This document shows, piece by piece, positions 34,313-43,025 of a stretch of DNA of 64,000 nt. Where the stretch lies: contig CAZMAV010000014.1 of the NCBI GenBank assembly GCA_964564415.1, positions 62,001 through 126,000 on the forward strand, given 5' to 3'. Source of the DNA: JALEFZ01 sp964564415. Lineage in GTDB: Bacteria; Bacteroidota; Bacteroidia; J057. Under the pieces are notes generated by a model. It was not told where the DNA came from and did no database searches. It was given only the letters and a program-made list of their open reading frames with translations. The position numbers and the translations under genes are program-made. Position 1 is the first letter of the stretch, and each line of letters begins with the position of its first letter.

Positions 34313-36049
34313 TTAGAGGGCTTTGTCTGCGGCCTTTTGCTGGGGTGGACTACGCCTTGCCGTTATTCTTTTGACAAAATACATCCCGATGTCCCCCTTA
34401 TTTTTGATGGGCACGGTACGCTTGGGTTCCACCTGTATGTAAGGGCTGACTTCCTGAAAGGTAGCTTCGGAAATATTGACCTTGCCGGGCTCGCTGCTGG
34501 ACTCCATTCGGGAAGCTACGTTGACATCATCGCCCCACACATCGTAGGCGAATTTTTTCTCTCCGATTACCCCTGCCACGACCTTTCCGGTGTGGATACC
34601 TACCCTTAGCTTCCATTCCTGCTCACCGCGCTGCCGCTGTTCTGCATTCCATCGATTTATAAATTCCTGCATTTCCATGCCTGCGGCCACGGCATTGATG
34701 CCCTGATAGGGGTCTTCTCTCACCAGTCCGGCTACGGCCATGTATGCATCACCGATGGTCTTGATTTTTTCAAGCCCGTACTTGGTGGTAATGATGTCGA
34801 AGTTATGAAAGGCGTATTCGAGTTGCTCTAAGAGTTCTTTGGGGCTCATCCCTGCTGCCAGTCGGGTGAAGCTCTTGAAATCGGTAAACATGATGGTGAC
34901 CTTTTGATGCTCTACGGGTTCGACGAGATTCTTCTCCTTGAGTTCTTGGGCAATACGGGCAGGGAGTATATTTTCCAAAAGTCGGTCAGCCCTTTCTTTT
35001 TCCTGTTGTATTTCCTCCTGAGCTTTTTTCCTTTCAATGGCCCGCTGCCACATGGTGAGGGCGATCCATAGCAGAAGAATTCCCACAAAGATGGATGCCA
35101 GAAGGATAATCTGAAAGTTTCTGTTCCTAACCTCCTGCAGGGCTTCGAGGGCAAGCTTTTCCTGCTCAATTTGCTTTTTCTCTCTCTCGGCAAACCTTTT
35201 GGCCTCTTTCTCCACGTTCAGTTCAGCTTCCTTTTTTGCTGTCTCCAATTCCAGGTATTCTTTTTCGCTCATGAGGACCTCATTGGTTTCGATGGCGGTA
35301 GTCAAGCTGTCTTGTATATTGTTGATGACGCTGGATACGGTATTGAGTTCGCGCTGATACTCCTGTGCACTGAGGCTACTTTGCAAGAGATCATTGGCGG
35401 TAGCTATGTCCTTTTCAATATCGGCCAGGGTACGCTTTAGGTTCGCTTTTTCCGCAAATACCTTGGCTTGCTTGAGCAGGTTGAGGGCTTCTTTATAATT
35501 TTTCTTGCGGAGGTAGCTCTGACCCACATTTTGTGCAGCCTTCGCTCTTTCTACATTACTGGGACTGGCCAGGGCGTATTTCAGTTGGCTCTGATAGGCC
35601 TTGTCTGCCTTTTCATTTTCTCCCGTACGGCTGTAAGCGATTCCGAGGAAATTGTAGTCCTGGGCCAATTTTTTATTCTGTCCTACTTCACGTTTGACGT
35701 ATCTCATCCTTAGCCTGATGGCCTTGAGAAGAGGATCGGGGGCTTGGGAAAATTTATTTTGATTAATCAGAATAAAGCCCTTGACGGAATAGGCTTCTGC
35801 ACCTCTTCGCCTGTCATTGAGGTCTTTTGACAGTTGGATAGCTCTTTCTGCAAAGTCAAGGCTTTCTTCGGGATAATAGCGAAACTGGTCGCTGGCAGCC
35901 TTGAGGAGGATTATATACTGCTCTTTTTTATTATTGACAGAGTCGAGGGCTGCTTCTGTCTCTTCGGGAGTCTGCCCCAAGGCATGGACAGAAGTCAATA
36001 GCAGGCAACTGATAAAGAGGACAAGAGGAAAATACTTCATACTTTTCAT
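34313..36049 (-). CDS. Adenylate/guanylate cyclase with extracytoplasmic TPR sensor
   Basis: A 578-residue class III cyclase. A signal peptide (residues 1-26, ending ALGQ) leads to TPR helices (about 40-230), a coiled coil, one transmembrane helix near 313-335, a second short coiled coil (EEIQQEKERADRLLENILP), then the cyclase domain (about 380-540). Catalytic landmarks are MFTDFKSFTR (metal Asp), KIKTIGDAYMA (Lys plus second metal Asp, favouring cAMP), VGIHTGKVVAGVIG, and WGDDVNVASRME (transition-state Asn/Arg). A cyclic-nucleotide-binding gene begins 273 bp away on the other strand. Confidence 0.93.
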   Translation of the reverse strand: MKSMKYFPLVLFISCLLLTSVHALGQTPEETEAALDSVNNKKEQYIILLKAASDQFRYYPEESLDFAERAIQLSKDLNDRRRGAEAYSVKGFILINQNKFSQAPDPLLKAIRLRMRYVKREVGQNKKLAQDYNFLGIAYSRTGENEKADKAYQSQLKYALASPSNVERAKAAQNVGQSYLRKKNYKEALNLLKQAKVFAEKANLKRTLADIEKDIATANDLLQSSLSAQEYQRELNTVSSVINNIQDSLTTAIETNEVLMSEKEYLELETAKKEAELNVEKEAKRFAEREKKQIEQEKLALEALQEVRNRNFQIILLASIFVGILLLWIALTMWQRAIERKKAQEEIQQEKERADRLLENILPARIAQELKEKNLVEPVEHQKVTIMFTDFKSFTRLAAGMSPKELLEQLEYAFHNFDIITTKYGLEKIKTIGDAYMAVAGLVREDPYQGINAVAAGMEMQEFINRWNAEQRQRGEQEWKLRVGIHTGKVVAGVIGEKKFAYDVWGDDVNVASRMESSSEPGKVNISEATFQEVSPYIQVEPKRTVPIKNKGDIGMYFVKRITARRSPPQQKAADKAL

Positions 36050-36322
36050 TCAAGTATATGTATGACTCGACAGGTAGCGGGAAAGTCCGCTGCTGCTATG
36101 GGTGCAGGTGGGAAAATGTTCGAATCAGTGAAATACCCCAAAGTGGAGGAAAGCCAATGCCTCCACATATATGCCTATCTAAATTGCGAAAGAATGACCA
36201 AAAGCCCAAGGATAATTTAAGTATCAAAGGGTAGATTTTTCGCCTTGATGATTTTTTTGAGTAATTAGGACCGAGTTTCACTCAGAATTTCTGCTACCCT
36301 TGAGGAGCATGGATTCAATGTA

Positions 36323-37723
36323 ATGGTTGGGGATTTCATGCAAAGCAAAGATATCATCGCTACCCTTGCGGGGTCCGCACTTTTTTCTGGTCTCGAAACA
36401 AAATACCTGGAGGAAATTGCAGCCAGGACAAAAGTACGCCAGTATTTTCCCGACGATGTCATTGTCTGGCAGGGCCAGCCCAGCAAGACCCTTTTCTTTA
36501 TCATGAATGGCATTGTGGCCGTCAAAAACATGGTCAGAGGAAAAGAAAATGTCCTGGCTTACCTCATCTCTGGAAATACCTTTGGAGAAGTGGGAATCCT
36601 CGAAAATCAGCCCCGCTCAGCCTCTGTGGTGGCCGTCAGCGAAGTCGATGTGATGGTCATCCAGCGCAAGGACTTCCTGGACATCCTTCATCAACATCCC
36701 TCTGTGGCCATTGAATTGGCAAAGATCCTCGGACATTACCTCATCCAGTCCAATCGCAGGTTGGCCAATGAAAACAAAGACCTGCAAATGATCCTTATCT
36801 TCAACGCTCAGGATCAGACAGGATCGACCTCCCTGGGTACCCTGATGGCTAAAGAACTCTTTGAGACCCGAAAAAGCACCACCGCCTACCTTGAGTATCC
36901 CCATCCCTGGCGCATTCTCAAAGGAGAACAGCTCCGAAGGGGAAGAACAGCCTTCAACCATGCCGATGGCTATGATATCCTTTTTCCCCAGCGTGATGAG
37001 CACCTTCCCTTCGCTACCCAGACCACCATACTCCTCGACAAGATCAAACAGCAATATTACAACATCGTCGTCAATATCCAAGGCGGCTTTGATGAAGCCA
37101 TTCAAGGCATGCTCGAAGATGCTTCCCAGGTTCTCGTTTTGGCCAAAGGCACCCCAGACGGGATCAAAGATGCCCAATACCTGGTAAAGGAATTGAAAAT
37201 GAACATCAGGGTAGAGGAAACCTCTGTTTTTACCATTTTGACCCAAATTGAAGATAAAGAGGCCATGAAGGAGGCCAGGCACTATGCCGATTATACCCTG
37301 CCTTACCTGGAAAATTTTCCAACCTTTAACCTCAGAAAACCTCCCGAAACCTACCCTCAAGAAATTCAAGAGTTGGTAGAAAGCTGTGTAGATCGACTGG
37401 AGCGTACCAATAGCATTGGAATTTATATCCCCAGCACCATCAATGGCAACCAGCCCTTTGATACAGGGAAATACAGAGAAAAGACCCTTGAATTCATGGC
37501 CGAACGGTTTGGCGGAGCTACCTGTAAAACCGGGACAGGAGTCTGGAATTCAGAGCAGTTGGGACTGGTAGGCGAGTCCGTTTTTATCATTCATTCTTAC
37601 ATTACCCAGCCCGACCTCAAACGCCACCTGGACGATGTGCTGGACTACATCCGCCAACTCAAAAGAGAGCTAAATCAGGAGGCCATGGCCCTGGAGATCA
37701 ACAGAAAACTTACCTTGATTTAG
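36323..37723 (+). CDS. Cyclic-nucleotide-binding protein with MinD-like degenerate NTPase domain
   Basis: A 466-residue cytosolic protein. Residues about 20-145 are a CRP/PKA-type cyclic nucleotide-binding domain; the phosphate-binding cassette region is GNTFGEVGILENQPRSASVVA, with Glu and Arg in the cNMP-contact positions. Residues 165 to about 330 resemble a CpaE/MinD Rossmann fold, but the deviant Walker A reads NAQDQTGSTSLGTLMAKEL and lacks the GK(S/T) lysine. The C-terminal 110 residues (NSIGIYIPSTINGN, ending NRKLTLI) are unrecognised. No DNA-binding HTH is seen. It probably senses cAMP from the divergent cyclase and works by protein contacts. Confidence 0.82.
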   Translation: MVGDFMQSKDIIATLAGSALFSGLETKYLEEIAARTKVRQYFPDDVIVWQGQPSKTLFFIMNGIVAVKNMVRGKENVLAYLISGNTFGEVGILENQPRSASVVAVSEVDVMVIQRKDFLDILHQHPSVAIELAKILGHYLIQSNRRLANENKDLQMILIFNAQDQTGSTSLGTLMAKELFETRKSTTAYLEYPHPWRILKGEQLRRGRTAFNHADGYDILFPQRDEHLPFATQTTILLDKIKQQYYNIVVNIQGGFDEAIQGMLEDASQVLVLAKGTPDGIKDAQYLVKELKMNIRVEETSVFTILTQIEDKEAMKEARHYADYTLPYLENFPTFNLRKPPETYPQEIQELVESCVDRLERTNSIGIYIPSTINGNQPFDTGKYREKTLEFMAERFGGATCKTGTGVWNSEQLGLVGESVFIIHSYITQPDLKRHLDDVLDYIRQLKRELNQEAMALEINRKLTLI

Positions 37724-37824
37724 CCAATACCTTTATCCCTTATAGTGAGCCGGACCGCATTTCAGCCACCCCTGGAGGGAAAATGCCCCTTGGAGGAGTG
37801 GGTGTTGCAGGAGTAAGGAAGTCC

Positions 37825-38766
37825 CTAGCTTGACGGATCGACTTTGGGTTTAAATTTTGATACGGCCTGTGCCTCTATATAGATCTTCTTTACAATGGGA
37901 TAGGCCTTGCGGATATTATTTTCTATCCTCCTAACGACTTCTTCGATCTGATCAGATTTCAAGTTGTCCTTAAATTCTACATCCAGGGCCACAAACAAGT
38001 CGTCCGGACCGAAGTGCATCGTGATGGGGGGCATGGCGTTGAATATTTCTTCATCCTCTTCCACGATTTTTTCGATTCCTTTTCTGACTTCTGGCAGGGC
38101 ACTCTCACCAATCAAAAGGGCCTTGGTTTCATAGGCAAGGACCCCTGCGATTATCGCCAGGATAACGCCGATAAGGATAGAAGCAAGGCCGTCATACATG
38201 CCATTGCCGGTGAGGTCGGTCAAGAATACCCCAGCCATAGCGATCATCAGTCCCAAAAGTGCTGCTGTATCTTCAAAGATTACGGCAAAGCGCGAGGGGT
38301 CCTTGCTTTTGCGAATTGCCTCCCAGAAGGCCATTTTTCTCTTTCTCCGCTGCTTGTTGAAGCTCCTGAGGGCAAAAAACAAGGCCGCTCCTTCAAAGAC
38401 CATAGCCACGGCCAGAATGATATAATTGAGGGTCGGGTCGCCCGAATGGGTAGGGTGCTGAAGATGGTCTATGCCCTCGTAGAGTGAGATCCCCCCTCCC
38501 AAGGCAAAAATCAGAATCGCCACCACCAATGACCAGAAGTAAAGTTCTTTTCCGTGGCCCATGGGGTGCTCTTCGTCGGGTCCGATCTTGGAGCGGCGAA
38601 TGCCATAGAGCAATAAAAGGCCATTGCCGGAGTCGACGAGGGAGTGTATGCCCTCGGAGAGCATCGCTGCCGATCCACTGATAAATGCTCCGATAAATTT
38701 TGCAATGGCGATGGCGACGTTAGCAGCTACCGCAGCGTAGATAGGTCCTTTTTCTGTTCCTGCCAT
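37825..38766 (-). CDS. Cation diffusion facilitator (CDF) metal exporter
   Basis: About 313 residues. The start at 38766 (MAGTEKGPIYAAV) is chosen because a consensus -7 element lies at 38788-38795, so the upstream Met at 38841 would precede the promoter. Six transmembrane helices with CDF metal sites: SEGIHSLVDSGNG in helix 2 (His and Asp) and FEDTAALLGLMIA in helix 5. The cytoplasmic C-terminal domain contains MHFGPDDLFVALDVEF, a ferredoxin-like metal-sensing fold. It exports Zn, Mn or Fe(II); the long form with the FxxQRRKRK loop resembles NixT/YdfM-type families. Confidence 0.87.
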   Translation of the reverse strand: MAGTEKGPIYAAVAANVAIAIAKFIGAFISGSAAMLSEGIHSLVDSGNGLLLLYGIRRSKIGPDEEHPMGHGKELYFWSLVVAILIFALGGGISLYEGIDHLQHPTHSGDPTLNYIILAVAMVFEGAALFFALRSFNKQRRKRKMAFWEAIRKSKDPSRFAVIFEDTAALLGLMIAMAGVFLTDLTGNGMYDGLASILIGVILAIIAGVLAYETKALLIGESALPEVRKGIEKIVEEDEEIFNAMPPITMHFGPDDLFVALDVEFKDNLKSDQIEEVVRRIENNIRKAYPIVKKIYIEAQAVSKFKPKVDPSS

Positions 38767-38787
38767 AAGGGTGGGTTTATTTGGAGG

Positions 38788-38795
38788 CAAAAATA
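38788..38795 (-). promoter_or_regulatory. -7 element TATTTTTG of the CDF gene
   Basis: The complement of 38788-38795 is TATTTTTG, a TAnnTTTG match 21 nt before the chosen CDF start. No TTG at ideal spacing was seen. Confidence 0.55.
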
Positions 38796-38924
38796 CATAT
38801 TCACTCACAAAATCCACATTTATCCAGGAATGCCTAGGCAAACATCGAATTCAGGGAGCTTTTCATTCCTCTTAGAACTTCTTGTAAGATTTATAAAATG
38901 AAGGGAAATAGAAGATGCTTTATC

Positions 38925-39098
38925 TTACAGACCTGCCTCTTTCTTGTTTCGCCTGCATTTCTCACTGCAGTAGATCACCTCATCCCAAACTTTTTCCCAT
39001 TTCTTTCGCCAATTGAAGGGCTGCCCACACACCGGACAAATTTTGCTCGGCAGGTTAGACTTGGTATAGGTTTTTTTCTTATTCTTTCCTTTTGACAT
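38925..39098 (-). CDS. DUF2256 zinc-ribbon protein
   Basis: 57 residues from the Met at 39098. Matches the small DUF2256 family: LPSKICPVCGQPFNWRKKWE, then WDEVIYCSEKCR, i.e. CxxC and CxxxC zinc ligands with the RKKW motif. In-frame Met residues upstream (39137) give a poorer N-terminus. Function is unknown. In other bacteria DUF2256 genes lie beside photolyase/cryptochrome genes; none is here. Confidence 0.88.
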   Translation of the reverse strand: MSKGKNKKKTYTKSNLPSKICPVCGQPFNWRKKWEKVWDEVIYCSEKCRRNKKEAGL

Positions 39099-39201
39099 AA
39101 TGCTAAAACCTACCCAAGACGGATTGGTTTTTATCAAAAAGAGCCTTGCCCCAAACAGGGAAAGGCTCTAAAGTATTTTTTGACTGAAGTATCTTTGATT
39201 T

Positions 39202-40212
39202 TTACTCCATGATGAAGGGGTATTCGCCTACGTAGATATCTTCGTACAGGGCGCTGGTATCGGGATAAGGAGATTCTTCGGCATATTTTACACACTCTTC
39301 GACCAGATTCTTGATCTTGCTGTCAATGGTCTTGGTCTCCTCCTCAGTGATTGCCTCGTTTTCTCCCATGGTAATCTTGAGGTTAGCAATAGGATCCTTT
39401 CCCCGGTACTTATTTAACTCTTCACGGGTACGGTACTTGGCAGGGTCAGACATAGAGTGTCCCTTGTAGCGGTAGGTTTTCATTTCTATCAGGTAGGGCC
39501 CTTTTCCATCTCTGACGTGCTTAACAATATCCTTCATGTTTTCGAAGACATTGACCACGTCCATCCCATCGACCTGCTTGGAAGGCATGTCATAAGAAAG
39601 GCCCAATTTATAGAGATCAGTAACGTTAGAGGTACGCTCGACAGAGGTCCCCATGGCGTAGTTGTTGTTTTCTATAATAAAAATGACCGGGAGGTTCCAG
39701 AGCATGGCGAGGTTCATTGTTTCGTGGAATGAACCCTGACGAACCGCTCCGTCGCCCATCATGCAGACGGCAACCCGATCCTCTCCTCTATATTTGCAGG
39801 CGAAACCGAGTCCGGCTCCCAAGGGGATCTGAGCTCCTACGATGCCGTGTCCTCCCAGGAAGTTTTTCTCCTTGGAAAAGAAGTGCATGGAGCCCCCCTT
39901 GCCTTTGGAGCAGCCGGTGGCTTTACCAAATAGCTCCGCCATACAGGATTTGGGGTCTACCCCACGAGCCAGGGCACCTCCGTGATCGCGGTAGGCAGTA
40001 ATCACATAATCATCTGGCCTTATGGTAGCCTCGAGCCCTACAGCCACAGCTTCCTGACCAATATACAGATGAAGGAACCCACGAAATTTCTGCTGCATAT
40101 AAAGCTGGCTAGCCTTCTCCTCAAACTTACGGATCAACAGCATCTGCTCGAACCAGTTTAACAAGAGCTCTTTATCGTAGGATTTTATTTCTGACTTAGT
40201 ACGGGTAGACAT
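39202..40212 (-). CDS. pdhA: Pyruvate dehydrogenase E1 component subunit alpha
   Basis: A 336-residue E1-alpha. Landmarks are YRDHGGALARGVDP (substrate channel), GKGGSMHFF, the TPP motif GDGAVRQGSFHETMN ending ENNNYAMGT, and the conserved loop YRYKGHSMSDPAKYRT near residue 260. It decarboxylates pyruvate with E1-beta, which is not in this window. The gene is divergent from recF. The nearest downstream gene is DUF2256, with no pdh operon around it. Confidence 0.95.
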   Translation of the reverse strand: MSTRTKSEIKSYDKELLLNWFEQMLLIRKFEEKASQLYMQQKFRGFLHLYIGQEAVAVGLEATIRPDDYVITAYRDHGGALARGVDPKSCMAELFGKATGCSKGKGGSMHFFSKEKNFLGGHGIVGAQIPLGAGLGFACKYRGEDRVAVCMMGDGAVRQGSFHETMNLAMLWNLPVIFIIENNNYAMGTSVERTSNVTDLYKLGLSYDMPSKQVDGMDVVNVFENMKDIVKHVRDGKGPYLIEMKTYRYKGHSMSDPAKYRTREELNKYRGKDPIANLKITMGENEAITEEETKTIDSKIKNLVEECVKYAEESPYPDTSALYEDIYVGEYPFIME

Positions 40213-40320
40213 ACAACAATGCTTTGACGTATCTATACAAAAAAGTAGTATTAACAGAGAGTCAAGTTCCCTATTAAAGACATTTTTTACAAATGATCGA
40301 GCGGATAATTTTTGCCGTTG

Positions 40321-40328
40321 TACCTTTG
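40321..40328 (+). promoter_or_regulatory. -7 element TACCTTTG upstream of recF
   Basis: A perfect TAnnTTTG match 79 nt before the recF ATG, in the divergent pdhA-recF spacer. No TTG at the expected spacing. Confidence 0.45.
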
Positions 40329-40407
40329 TATTTGACTAATGAGGTGAAAGTATGACTTTTCCCCTGCTTAACCCCCTGCTTTTTGGGGCAAAGATTCTCC
40401 CACATTT

Positions 40408-41535
40408 ATGCATTTCAGCCACTTACACCTGATTCAATTTCGCAATTATGACGAGTTGATCCTGGACCCCTCTCCGGGAATCAACTGCCTGACAGGACCT
40501 AATGGGGCCGGCAAAACCAATATCCTAGACGCCATTCATTACCTGGCTTTTACCAAGGGATTTCGCAACAACCAAGACCGGCAGGCCATTCAAAAAGGGG
40601 CTGAATTTTTCTTTGACGGGGGAAAACTCATGCGAGACGGTAGCGAGAGGATGATCCAATGCAATTTCCAAAAAGGTAAAGGCAAAAAAATCATGGTCAA
40701 TCAGCAGCCCCTCAAGAAGATGAGTGAGCACATTGGCTACATTCCCTTGGTTTCTATCCTTCCCCACGATACTGACCTCATCAATGGTCCCTCGGCAGGT
40801 CGCCGGCAGTTCATGGACATGCTCATCTCCCAGTACGACCAGGCCTACCTCCACAGCCTCATTCAGTACAACAGAATCATAGACCAGCGAAACGCTCTCC
40901 TCCGCCAGTTTACCTCACAGAGTACTGTAGACCCGGACCAACTGGAATTGTGGAACATGCAAATGATCCCCCTCGGCAGGGCCATACAAGAAGGCAGGGC
41001 CAATTTTACCCGCCTCTTCCTTCCGGTTTTTCAGGAATACTTCAGAAAAATCGTATCCGAGCAGGAAAAGCCCTCCATTCGCTACAACCCCAACATCGCC
41101 GAGAATACCGAGAGCGCCTGGGAGGCCGCCCTTAAAGAAAAAGAGGCCAGAGACCTCATCAACCAATACACAGGTGTCGGCAGCCACAGGGATGATCTCG
41201 TCTTCCAAATCGACGAAAGATCTGTAAGGAATTTTGGATCCCAGGGACAGCAAAAGACCTTTGTCATTTCTTTGAAACTAGCTCAATACGCCCTGCTACA
41301 GCAGCAAAAAGAAATTCCCCCCATCTTGCTGCTCGATGACATTTTCGATAAATTAGACAAATACAGGCTGGCAAAAATCGCAGGTATCCTCGACGAAGAC
41401 ATAGAGGGGCAGATTTTCATCACCGATACTTCACTAGAGAGGATGAAGCGTGTTTTTGCTCAAACCCTGCGAGCCGTCCGTTTTTTTACAGTGGAGGAAG
41501 GAAAAATACAGGAAGTCAAACCAGCAAACATCTAA
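40408..41535 (+). CDS. recF: DNA replication and repair protein RecF
   Basis: A 375-residue SMC-like ATPase. Walker A is GPNGAGKTNILDAIHYLAFTKG, the signature region is FGSQGQQKTFVISLKLAQ, and Walker B is ILLLDDIFDKLD. RecF loads RecA at gaps with RecO and RecR. The DUF721/DciA-like gene starts 4 bp after its stop and is probably co-transcribed, an arrangement common in Bacteroidota. Confidence 0.96.
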   Translation: MHFSHLHLIQFRNYDELILDPSPGINCLTGPNGAGKTNILDAIHYLAFTKGFRNNQDRQAIQKGAEFFFDGGKLMRDGSERMIQCNFQKGKGKKIMVNQQPLKKMSEHIGYIPLVSILPHDTDLINGPSAGRRQFMDMLISQYDQAYLHSLIQYNRIIDQRNALLRQFTSQSTVDPDQLELWNMQMIPLGRAIQEGRANFTRLFLPVFQEYFRKIVSEQEKPSIRYNPNIAENTESAWEAALKEKEARDLINQYTGVGSHRDDLVFQIDERSVRNFGSQGQQKTFVISLKLAQYALLQQQKEIPPILLLDDIFDKLDKYRLAKIAGILDEDIEGQIFITDTSLERMKRVFAQTLRAVRFFTVEEGKIQEVKPANI

Positions 41536-41539
41536 AACT

Positions 41540-41830
41540 ATGCCCTACAAGCCCTATATGAGCGTGGGAGAAGCCATAAAGGCATTTCTGGATAAAAATG
41601 GCCTCAGTACCCAGGCTGCCGTCCAAGCCGTCATTAGCAAATGGGAAAGCCTTATGGGCGCAGCCATTGCTCAAAACACGGAAAAAATATGGTTCCAGCG
41701 GGGTGTCCTATACATCAAAATGTCTTCTCCCATCTGGCGCAGCGAACTCCAAATGGCGCGGAAGAAAATCGCCGAAGTCGTCAACCGTGAAGCCAAGTCC
41801 GATATCGTGCAGGAGGTAAAAATTATCTGA
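41540..41830 (+). CDS. DciA-like (DUF721) protein
   Basis: A 96-residue protein starting MPYKPYMSVGEAIKAFL; the Met at 41540 is 4 bp after the recF stop, while the frame extends back inside recF. Conserved DUF721 features are ISKWESLMGAAIAQNTEKIW (the W-x3-vG-x2-i-A-x-hT motif), LYIKMSSPIWRSELQM and IVQEVKII. DciA is the ancestral replicative-helicase (DnaB) operator in most bacteria, and linkage to recF supports a replication role. Confidence 0.85.
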   Translation: MPYKPYMSVGEAIKAFLDKNGLSTQAAVQAVISKWESLMGAAIAQNTEKIWFQRGVLYIKMSSPIWRSELQMARKKIAEVVNREAKSDIVQEVKII

Positions 41831-41993
41831 GACCCTCCTTACAGGAAGTGAGCATGTCAGGCCCTCTTCCTTAGGAAAGCAAAAGTTGTGGTCCAACTCA
41901 AGCCCATAACTCCGATAAAGAAATCCACTTCCAATTTCTGTTTGCCCCTTTACTTTTTCCTCCTTATTATAGGTTTCAAACCTTCTCACCGAC

Positions 41994-42977
41994 ATGAAAT
42001 ACCGTACCCTGGGTAAAACCAACTGGAAAATCTCTGAAATTTCACTGGGCACCTGGCAACTGGGAGGAAAATGGGGCAGCCCCTTTGACGAAAAACTCGC
42101 AGAGGACACCCTCCGTAACGCCATCGATGAAGGCGTAAATTTTATAGATACCGCTGATGTCTACAAGGCCGGACTCTCCGAAGCCAGTGTCGGCAAAATC
42201 ATTAGAAATCATTCCGAGCGGATTTATCTGGCTACCAAGTGCGGAAGGAGACTCGATCCCCACACAGCCCAGGGCTACAACCGGGAAAATATCACCCGTT
42301 TTGTAGAAGAAAGCCTGAAAAATACAGGACTGGAATGCCTGGACCTTATTCAGCTCCACTGCCCTCCTTCTGAAGTATTTAAAAAGGAAGAGGTCTACGA
42401 GGTACTCGAAGACCTCAAAAAAGAAGGGAAGATCCTTCATTATGGAGTAAGTGTAGAAAAGGTATCCGAGGCCCTGGAAGCCATTCGCCACCCAGGCCTG
42501 GCCACCGTACAGATTATTTTCAACCTATTCAGGCTTAAACCCTCTGAGGAGTTTTTTCCAGAGGCCCAAAAGCAAAATGTGGGAGTCATCGTCAGGGTTC
42601 CTCTGGCCAGTGGCATGCTCACGGGAAAGTTTGACGAAAATTCCAGCTTTGATGAAGGCGATCACAGAAACTTCAATCGCCACGGTGAAGCCTTCGATAA
42701 GGGCGAGACCTTCTCAGGCCTCAATTACAACGCAGGACTAGAGGCCGTCTCTGAGTATCAGCGCCTCTTTGGAAGAAAGCTCCTCAGCAAGTATGCCCTG
42801 CGCTGGATACTGATGTTTCCACAAGTATCGACCGTCATCCCGGGAGCCAGCAAGGTTGAGCATGTCCGATCCAACATCGAAGCCTCAGAATTACCTTCCC
42901 TGCCAAACATGGCCATGGAGGAGGTAAGAGAGGTCTACCACTCCAAGGTCAAACCCTACGTTCACCATCTTTGGTAA
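41994..42977 (+). CDS. Aldo/keto reductase
   Basis: A 327-residue NADPH-dependent oxidoreductase. It starts MKYRTLGKTNWKISEISLGTW, typical of the AKR YhdN/IolS-type family. The catalytic tetrad residues are visible: Asp and Tyr in FIDTADVYKAGLSE, Lys in LATKCGR, and His in DLIQLHCPP. The C-terminal NADP-binding helix region is VIPGASKVEHVRSNIEA. An Idh/MocA gene follows 48 bp downstream, so it may act in the same sugar or polyol oxidation, but the substrate is unknown. Confidence 0.92.
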   Translation: MKYRTLGKTNWKISEISLGTWQLGGKWGSPFDEKLAEDTLRNAIDEGVNFIDTADVYKAGLSEASVGKIIRNHSERIYLATKCGRRLDPHTAQGYNRENITRFVEESLKNTGLECLDLIQLHCPPSEVFKKEEVYEVLEDLKKEGKILHYGVSVEKVSEALEAIRHPGLATVQIIFNLFRLKPSEEFFPEAQKQNVGVIVRVPLASGMLTGKFDENSSFDEGDHRNFNRHGEAFDKGETFSGLNYNAGLEAVSEYQRLFGRKLLSKYALRWILMFPQVSTVIPGASKVEHVRSNIEASELPSLPNMAMEEVREVYHSKVKPYVHHLW

Positions 42978-43025
42978 GACCAGCACAGGGGATCATCCCT
43001 TATGCTGATCAAAAGAAAGACTCAC

